From positions 974,192 to 1,009,600 of the forward strand of contig NC_021017.1 in assembly GCF_000210075.1 (NCBI RefSeq): 35,409 nucleotides of DNA, in the 5' to 3' direction. This stretch comes from Bacteroides xylanisolvens XB1A (GTDB lineage Bacteria; Bacteroidota; Bacteroidia; Bacteroidales; Bacteroidaceae). The translations under genes were made by a program, and so were the position numbers. Positions 31,184 through 35,409 of this stretch are shown here, piece after piece. The notes below the pieces were generated by a model. That model saw only the letters and a list, made by a program, of their open reading frames with translations, was not told where the DNA came from and ran no database searches. Position 1 is the first letter of the stretch; the number at the start of each line of letters is the position of its first letter.

Positions 31184-31317
31184 AAGCGATGAACGGATTC
31201 GAACCGCCGACCTCTGCTTGTGGTGCTCTTCCATTAAGCTAAGAGTATTTCTTGAGAGACTCGAACTCTCAACCATCCACCACACACAGCGCTCTAACCT
31301 GCCTGAGCTACATCACC
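31184..31317 (-). tRNA. Composite tRNA-like gene with long insertion in the anticodon arm
   Basis: 134 bases containing two D-arm and two T-arm motifs in tandem. The first unit has GGTGATG, TA, GCTCAGGCAGGTTAGAGC and a T arm GAGAG-TTCGAGT-CTCTC. The second has GCTTAATGGAAGAGC and a T arm GGCGG-TTCGAAT-CCGTT, ending CATCGCT. Neither unit has its own acceptor stem, but the first 5' strand GGTGATG pairs with the last 3' strand CATCGCT over 7 bp. CTGTGTGTGGT of the first unit pairs with ACCACAAGCAG of the second, 10 of 11 positions. It therefore folds best as one tRNA whose anticodon stem is extended and branched. Two decayed tandem tRNAs are the alternative. Confidence 0.6.
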
Positions 31318-31591
31318 TTTATATACATAAAGCAAATACCTCGATTTGCCGACAAACGTCTAACTGATTTAGTTTTACAACGATACGGCTTGACCATTAA
31401 CCACAGCATTATATCGTTGAGAAGCCCGCCTACGTCAGTAATCCCTTTCGGCACGTGTCGGCTTCCAAAACACCATTTTACCAATATGTCAAAGAACTCT
31501 TCTCTGTTGTTCCCAGTCTCCCTTCAAGGGCAGGCTCAAAGACCGGACTGGGTACCGGATAACCGGCGGTTTGGTTTGACTTTAGTGAGGG
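31318..31591. other. Non-coding structured spacer
   Basis: No supported ORF on either strand. It contains AACGATA against TATCGTT (around 31379-31436) and CCCAGTC against GACTGGG (around 31520-31551). It also has CCGG-ATAA-CCGG and, near 31573-31585, the minus-strand leader-like TAAAGTCAAACCAAACCG that resembles the leaders of the shared promoter modules. Probably the transcribed 5' region ahead of the tRNA-like genes. Confidence 0.4.
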
Positions 31592-31828
31592 TTAGAGAAT
31601 ACTTTGGTTGTTCTTCAAAACTATGTCCATTAAGTTTCGTTGCGATTCAATAAATTTCTTCAAATCATCACATTGGGAAACTTTCTCTCTATAAAATCCA
31701 CGTTCTGATTCTAAATCTCGTTTGAGTTTTTCATTTTCACCTCTCAAAGAGCTGATCAACGCGTCTCGTTCTTCAATCACAGCTTCATATTTGTCTCGCT
31801 GTATTTCTAGTTCGGTTCTTTTATCCAT
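31592..31828 (-). CDS. Small coiled-coil protein
   Basis: 78 residues, almost wholly alpha-helical with heptad character: TELEIQRDKYEAVIEERDAL, ISSLRGENEKLKRDLESERG. No catalytic residues or domain recognised. It begins 15 bases after the 97-residue early gene and shares its promoter. Small coiled-coil early proteins in phages often bind host proteins or nucleic acid. This is inference from position only. Confidence 0.62.
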   Translation of the reverse strand: MDKRTELEIQRDKYEAVIEERDALISSLRGENEKLKRDLESERGFYREKVSQCDDLKKFIESQRNLMDIVLKNNQSIL

Positions 31829-31843
31829 TGTTGTATAATTTGA

Positions 31844-32137
31844 TTAATCTCCGACGTAATGTGCACCGTAATGAGTACTATTTGGGTTGTAGTAAGCGGA
31901 AGCGGGAATATTAAGGTTATTATATTCCTTGCTAGGTGTAGCTTTGGCAGTCTTGCTCATAGCTTCATGTCTTTCAGCTAAAAATTTATCAGTTCTTGAT
32001 TTCACTGCTTCCGGTGAGAAACTTTCTTGGAGTTTTGCGAAGCTCCATGCAGATTTTAAACACTCTGAAAATGTTTTTCCACCCTTCTTGTAATTGCGGT
32101 GTGCAGACTTCATTATTTGTGATAAATTGTAGCTCAT
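31844..32137 (-). CDS. First early gene, opposite the repressor
   Basis: 97 residues. It starts MSYNLSQIMKSAHRNYKKGG followed by KTFSECLKSAWSFAKLQE, a basic helical segment that I have the impression recurs in Bacteroidota phage early proteins. The C-terminal half is low in complexity (YNPNSTHYGAHYVGD). It occupies the position of cro, divergent from the repressor and directly after the operator region, but shows no classical helix-turn-helix, so I do not call it Cro. It should be switched off in the lysogen. Confidence 0.65.
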   Translation of the reverse strand: MSYNLSQIMKSAHRNYKKGGKTFSECLKSAWSFAKLQESFSPEAVKSRTDKFLAERHEAMSKTAKATPSKEYNNLNIPASAYYNPNSTHYGAHYVGD

Positions 32138-32206
32138 AATCGTTATTTTTTAATTGGTTTTATCAATCATTTTTTGTATGTTTGTATGATTGATTGATTT
32201 ATGATG

Positions 32207-32268
32207 CAAATATAATCGCATTTGCGTTATTTTAAAAACAAAAAACTTTTTATTTTATCGCATTTGCG
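32207..32268. promoter_or_regulatory. Immunity operator region with early promoter
   Basis: Two exact copies of the palindrome CGCATTTGCG, at 32217-32226 and 32259-32268, lie 42 bp apart, which is four helical turns. The minus-strand TATATTTG at 32207-32214 matches the Bacteroidota -7 element exactly. The first operator lies between it and the expected -33, so repressor binding there would block early transcription to the left. The second operator is 28 bases from the repressor start and could control the repressor itself. Confidence 0.75.
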
Positions 32269-32296
32269 TTTTATTAACTTTTGATTGATTGGATTT

Positions 32297-32695
32297 ATGA
32301 CAAATAACAACACTATTAATGGAAGAATTAGAGAAATAATTCTGTCTGCCGGCATTACAGATAGCGCATTTGCGAAAAGAATTGGTGTAACACAATCTGT
32401 AATAGCATCAATGTTTCAACGTGGAACAGAACCTTCCGCTAAGGTATTAACTTCAATTCTACTAACCTATGAAGATATTTCTGCTGAGTGGTTACTTCGC
32501 GGAAAAGGTCAAATGCTACTTTCAGAAGTAACACCTGACCCAAACATAGAACAAATGAAACGCTTGGTAGATACGATCACTACCTTGCAAGGTATAATCA
32601 CCGAACAAACTAAAACGAATCAGTTACTCACAGAAGAACTTAAAAAAGCCAAAGGAGAACTGACTATGTTGAAAAATGAACGAAATGTAGGATAA
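32297..32695 (+). CDS. Phage repressor, XRE-family helix-turn-helix
   Basis: 132 residues from the ATG at 32297. An in-frame TTG four codons upstream is less likely. The DNA-binding domain is RIREIILSAGITDSAFAKRI followed by GVTQSVIASMFQRGTEPSAK (helices 2 and 3), then LTYEDISAEWLLRGKGQMLL, the ending found in many Bacteroidota XRE regulators. The C-terminal 50 residues are a coiled coil (QLLTEELKKAKGELTMLKNE) that would dimerise it. There is no S24 peptidase domain, so induction would not follow the LexA-like self-cleavage route. Confidence 0.88.
   Translation: MTNNNTINGRIREIILSAGITDSAFAKRIGVTQSVIASMFQRGTEPSAKVLTSILLTYEDISAEWLLRGKGQMLLSEVTPDPNIEQMKRLVDTITTLQGIITEQTKTNQLLTEELKKAKGELTMLKNERNVG
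32365..32374. promoter_or_regulatory. Third CGCATTTGCG operator copy inside the repressor gene
   Basis: An exact copy of the 10-base palindrome found twice upstream. It lies 106 bp from the first base of the central copy, inside the codons for Ser-Ala-Phe-Ala-Lys. Three operators including one in the gene would allow DNA looping. The codon sequence is common in this protein family, so chance is possible. Confidence 0.5.
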
Positions 32696-32707
32696 ACTTA
32701 TATACGT

Positions 32708-33094
32708 ATGAAAAAAAAAATTTTAATACTATCCTTCTTATTTGTGCTTATATTTAATTCATGCTCTGATGACAGTATTAATTTAGCAGGAACAACATGG
32801 ACTTCTGTAAAAGACTGGTACGGAAAAACTCGATTGTCTTTTGAAGAAGGCACTCCTTATTTAAGATCTTTTTTTGCTATATCTTTTGACTTGAAATCTT
32901 TCACAATATATAATGTTGCAGATGATAATGAGGATTTAGAATATGAATGGAAAGAAACGGTATCAGGTAAATACTCTATAAACGACAATATTGTGAATCT
33001 AATAGTAGAAAAAGACAATTTAACAATTCCCTGCGAAATAGAAAAAGATATAATGTATTACAGTAATACTAGAATGAAACTATATAAACAATAG
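32708..33094 (+). CDS. Predicted lipoprotein in the repressor operon
   Basis: 128 residues. The signal peptide MKKKILILSFLFVLIFNSCS ends in a lipobox-like LIFNSC with Cys19 as the lipidated residue. The mature part DDSINLAGTTWTSVKDWYG, then LSFEEGTPYLRSFFAISFDL, is beta-rich and resembles the small lipocalin-like lipoproteins common in Bacteroidota. It begins 12 bases after the repressor stop, so it is probably expressed in the lysogen. A surface lipoprotein expressed with the repressor is typical of superinfection exclusion or lysogenic conversion. That role is inference. Confidence 0.78.
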   Translation: MKKKILILSFLFVLIFNSCSDDSINLAGTTWTSVKDWYGKTRLSFEEGTPYLRSFFAISFDLKSFTIYNVADDNEDLEYEWKETVSGKYSINDNIVNLIVEKDNLTIPCEIEKDIMYYSNTRMKLYKQ

Positions 33095-33113
33095 AATAAT
33101 TATTTTTTCAAAT

Positions 33114-33362
33114 ATGCGCCCAATTAGAACTGTACCCTCAAAAGATGAAAGAGAATATCCTTTAGTTATAACAGCTGAAGAAAAGGATAAAGTATTAAAT
33201 TATATTTTGGTTGTAGCAAACGGGAAAAGAACAGCTAAACTAAATTATAAAGATATACCAGACCTTAGGATCAGTAAAGAACAATATGAAATAGTTTTAG
33301 AGGAGTTCAAAAAAGGAGATTTATTGACTATAAAGGATATGGTATTGAATATCTTACGTTGA
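33114..33362 (+). CDS. Hypothetical small protein
   Basis: 82 residues. Beta-alpha composition: YPLVITAEEKDKVLNYILVV, then KLNYKDIPDLRISKEQYEIV and FKKGDLLTIKDMVLNILR. It may be a small winged-helix-like fold, but no family is recognised. It is third in the repressor operon and its stop overlaps the next possible start (TTGA). Confidence 0.58.
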   Translation: MRPIRTVPSKDEREYPLVITAEEKDKVLNYILVVANGKRTAKLNYKDIPDLRISKEQYEIVLEEFKKGDLLTIKDMVLNILR

Positions 33363-33580
33363 ATTTTGAAATATTCAATTTTGCAGAAAAAGGGGGATTC
33401 ACTGTTGAAAGAGACTTATACATATTAAGTTTTGATACATTTCAAATGCAGCTAGAACGATTAGAAAAGGAGTTAAGCCCTGATACAGCAGCGAAAGTTG
33501 ATGATGTTGTCGGAAAAGCCAAAAATATAACTGAACTACTGATAGGGCTCTCTGCTCTAGCTGAAAAAATGAATCTCTAA
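33359..33580 (+). CDS. Hypothetical small helical protein
   Basis: 73 residues from a TTG start that overlaps the previous stop, an overlap that suggests translational coupling. If the TTG is not used, the next Met would leave about 44 residues. FQMQLERLEKELSPDTAAKV followed by DDVVGKAKNITELLIGLSAL is strongly helical. No family recognised. It converges with the minus-strand 33577 gene, with a 4-base overlap of the stops. Confidence 0.5.
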   Translation: MNFEIFNFAEKGGFTVERDLYILSFDTFQMQLERLEKELSPDTAAKVDDVVGKAKNITELLIGLSALAEKMNL

Positions 33581-33915
33581 GATTTATTATCAGGATCAGT
33601 TAATAGGAACTCCAATATAGAAGCTGCACGAAGCAGTCTTGAAGCATATAGAGTTGCATCTGCATCCGGGTTGTATTGATAACGCCTAGTCTGAAACTTT
33701 TTAAAAGTAACAAAGCCACTAGACATATCATTAGCAAGTGTTTTCAAGCTTGATATAGTTTCTTTTACATTTTGGTCATAAGACATTTTTATACGCATAC
33801 GAGCGGAATCATCCACTTTTGCACAACACTGGGGATAAAAGGCTGTTGCATTATCTTCTTTAGAAGATTGTTTTTTACTTATCCTTCTTAGGACATTTTT
33901 TAATAACGATTTCAT
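33577..33915 (-). CDS. Hypothetical phage or boundary protein
   Basis: 112 residues, not recognised. Basic N-terminus (KSLLKNVLRRISKKQSSKED) and a helical remainder (MRIKMSYDQNVKETISSLKT; ATLYASRLLRAASILEFLLT). A perfect TATATTTG -7 element lies 30 bases upstream (33944-33951), so it is probably transcribed on its own. It is the last gene before the presumed prophage end, where lysogenic conversion genes are often found. Confidence 0.55.
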   Translation of the reverse strand: MKSLLKNVLRRISKKQSSKEDNATAFYPQCCAKVDDSARMRIKMSYDQNVKETISSLKTLANDMSSGFVTFKKFQTRRYQYNPDADATLYASRLLRAASILEFLLTDPDNKS

Positions 33916-34117
33916 AAACGCACTATTTTAGTTTGACAATGCGCAAATATAATATTTAAAGTAATATAAAATATGAAATATAGAAATCTTGATAGTACAT
34001 AAAACATCAAATGGTCGAATTATGGTCGAACCATAAAAAAAAGCAGGACTATATAATTGATATACAGAATATACAACTAGATTTCCAAAAATGTGTCTAG
34101 TTTAGTTTTTGTGTTGA
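33916..34117. other. AT-rich spacer holding the presumed right prophage boundary
   Basis: No ORF. It contains the promoter of the 33577 gene and a 9-base direct repeat ATGGTCGAA (around 34012-34033), the second copy of which sits in a small hairpin TTATGG-TCGAA-CCATAA. Phage-type genes end to its left and ordinary bacterial genes begin to its right, so the attachment site should lie here. I cannot define it without the left end. Confidence 0.4.
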
Positions 34118-34156
34118 TAGCTCCCTCGTCGGCGGACGAACTAGGGAGCTATTTTT
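34118..34156 (+). terminator. Strong intrinsic terminator at the host side of the boundary
   Basis: TAGCTCCCT pairs with AGGGAGCTA, with an inner CGTC/GACG stem, and TTTTTAT follows. The left partner would be a host or prophage gene reading rightward. None is visible between the boundary and the hairpin, so it probably belonged to a host gene now to the left of the prophage. Confidence 0.7.
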
Positions 34157-34200
34157 ATATATTACAGGAATATTATTGCACAAAATATACATATTTTCCA

Positions 34201-34208
34201 TAACTTTG
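34201..34208 (+). promoter_or_regulatory. Promoter -7 element for the 34230 gene
   Basis: TAACTTTG matches TAnnTTTG exactly, with TTGC 21 bases upstream as a partial -33 element. The start codon at 34230 lies about 22 bases downstream. Confidence 0.6.
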
Positions 34209-34229
34209 CAGCGATAAAGTCTCACACAA

Positions 34230-34442
34230 ATGGAATATAGCGTAGAAGAACTAAAAAATGCATTAATTGAGAGATGCGAAAAAGAGGGTATTCTATATGC
34301 AACGGTGGCAATGGATAGACGTACCAAAGAGATGATTCTTCCTGATACTTTAGAAGGAGCCCTGAAACATCCGGAATACTTTGTATGTACCTGCAGGAGA
34401 GTGAAAGATCAATATATAGTGGAGGAGATTACCAAAGTGTAA
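34230..34442 (+). CDS. Small conserved-looking host protein
   Basis: 70 residues, not recognised. VEELKNALIERCEKEGILYA followed by TVAMDRRTKEMILPDTLEGA, then EYFVCTCRRVKDQYIVEEIT. The regular alternation of helix and strand suggests a genuine small folded protein. It has its own promoter and lies between the prophage boundary and the peroxidase gene, so I treat it as host. Confidence 0.6.
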   Translation: MEYSVEELKNALIERCEKEGILYATVAMDRRTKEMILPDTLEGALKHPEYFVCTCRRVKDQYIVEEITKV

Positions 34443-34475
34443 TCCTCCTCCAATCTTTTATTCTTATTTTCTTTT

Positions 34476-35409
34476 TTATTCGCCCAATTCTCCCAGCAAA
34501 TCGTAGGAAGGAGCAAAGAAAAGCGTTCCTGTTACAGCTGTGCTGAAGTCAAGCAAACGATCGGTATTCCCTACCGGATTGCCGATGAACATACTTTCCA
34601 ACATCTGCCGGGTCGTACTGAACGTACTTGCATAACCGATGAAGTATGTGCCATATTCTCCCTTAGACGTATTGGCAAACGGCATGTTGGCACGTACAAT
34701 TTTCAGGTCATCACCAATATTAGTGACGGCATTATGCGCATTTTGAGGTTTCTCCTCGTCAGACAGCTCGACATCGTTAAACTTACGACGACCGATCACT
34801 TTCTCCTGTTCTTCCACAGGCAGAGCGTTCCATGCAACCATATCGTGAATGTACTTCTGTACAAAAACATAACTTCCTCCTGCAAAATCAGCATCCTCTT
34901 CTCCTACCACCGCAAAATGATAAGGATTCTCATCAACTGCCGGATTCTCTGTTCCGTCTACAAAGCCGATAATAGCCTTGCCGTCCATATATCTGAAACC
35001 GTGAGTTTCATCGACAGGTTCAACTACGCCCTGGAGCTTCTCGTCAATGATGGAAGCAAACTCAAAACACAACCCCATCTGTTTTGCACGGATATGAAAC
35101 AAGATGTCGCCCGGAGTAGAGACTGCCGTGTGCTTTCCGCCTTTGATCTCTTCAAAAGTGTTCAGTTCTTTCGGCTTTCCCTTTTCCGGGAAAAGACGGC
35201 TCCAGGCATCGGCGCCAAAGCCCATCGTACAACTGAACATCAGTTCGGGGAAACGATTACGCATGCTGCGAATCATGCCCGAGAAATTAGCGCATACATC
35301 TTTTACTTTATCAAGAGTTTCGGGAGTATCTTTTAGAGTATAAACAATAAAAATGACATTTTCACCTTGTTTCCCGGCTACGTCCTGCGGGATATTACCT
35401 CCAAATGAA
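34476..35409 (-). CDS. Dyp-type heme peroxidase (5' end cut off)
   Basis: The frame is open from the stop at 34476 to the right window edge (about 310 residues; the N-terminus is missing). The Dyp signature GFVDGTENP (GXXDG) is present, as are the segments MGFGADAWSRLFP, DILFHIRAKQMGLCFEFA and ANMPFANTSKGEYGTYFIGY. The C-terminal FSTAVTGTLFFAPSYDLL is also typical. These enzymes oxidise dyes and other substrates with peroxide, and often work as encapsulin cargo or in iron and redox metabolism. This is ordinary host chromosome and marks the end of the prophage. Confidence 0.9.
   Translation of the reverse strand, partial: SFGGNIPQDVAGKQGENVIFIVYTLKDTPETLDKVKDVCANFSGMIRSMRNRFPELMFSCTMGFGADAWSRLFPEKGKPKELNTFEEIKGGKHTAVSTPGDILFHIRAKQMGLCFEFASIIDEKLQGVVEPVDETHGFRYMDGKAIIGFVDGTENPAVDENPYHFAVVGEEDADFAGGSYVFVQKYIHDMVAWNALPVEEQEKVIGRRKFNDVELSDEEKPQNAHNAVTNIGDDLKIVRANMPFANTSKGEYGTYFIGYASTFSTTRQMLESMFIGNPVGNTDRLLDFSTAVTGTLFFAPSYDLLGELGE

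Noticed and set aside
31252..31653. 133-residue plus-strand open frame over the composite tRNA-like gene
   Set aside because: It reads antisense through tRNA-like sequence and the structured spacer, has no recognisable domain and no promoter or ribosome-binding site.
34012..34033. Direct repeat ATGGTCGAA as the attachment core
   Set aside because: Both copies lie on the same side of the boundary. Without the left end it cannot be shown to be an attachment site.

Overview
The window looks like a prophage of a Bacteroides-type bacterium (Bacteroidota) and its right-hand host flank. The evidence is low GC content, promoters that fit the Bacteroidota pattern (TTTG, about 20 bases, TAnnTTTG), a complete tailed-phage gene set, and a Dyp-type peroxidase gene of ordinary bacterial type at the right edge. 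The left end of the prophage is outside the window. The right end lies between about 33.9 and 34.1 kb.

Layout. At 1-6.4 kb, all on the minus strand, is the packaging and head module: major capsid protein (cut by the window edge), HK97-type prohead protease, portal, large and small terminase. At 6.4-10 kb is an accessory stretch: a phosphoribosyltransferase-like protein, an NAD-dependent epimerase, a plus-strand AbiH-type abortive-infection gene with its own promoter, an ASCH-domain protein, and a plus-strand 5S rRNA gene with its own terminator. At 10-24 kb are a broken or recoded ORF, an adenine methyltransferase, a tyrosine recombinase, a MazG-like protein, a PAPS-reductase-like protein, a DUF3560-like protein, a RarA-C-terminus-like protein, a glycosyltransferase next to a ParB-fold protein, an HNH protein, a frameshifted large ParB, and a replication initiator with iteron-like repeats inside it. 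At 24-29.5 kb is a recombination and replication module: NinG, SF2 helicase, HNH, NinB, SSB, PD-(D/E)XK nuclease and a Rad52-type annealing protein. At 29.6-31.3 kb is a cluster of tRNA-like genes mixed with small ORFs. At 31.6-33.9 kb is the immunity region: early genes, operators, an XRE repressor, a lipoprotein and small ORFs. Host DNA follows.

Control. Four minus-strand operons (starts at 13981, 17693, 22591 and 29450) share one promoter module: a TTTG/TAnnTTTA promoter with exact 20-base spacing, a doubled upstream box (two ATGGCG hexamers 11 bases apart) and a common leader. This suggests one phage regulator drives all four. The immunity switch has three exact copies of the palindrome CGCATTTGCG.

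The most unusual content is RNA. The prophage carries a 5S rRNA gene that keeps its pairing. It also carries a set of tRNA-like genes whose acceptor and T arms (and, in most, a recognisable D arm) look normal, while the anticodon arm is replaced by something else: very short hairpins, a possible pseudoknot, or a long branched insertion. Two of these genes are preceded by 28-base GUGA-loop hairpins that show compensatory changes. Together they suggest a set of RNAs built on a tRNA framework that do not decode in the normal way. All folds were done by eye and need covariance-model checks.
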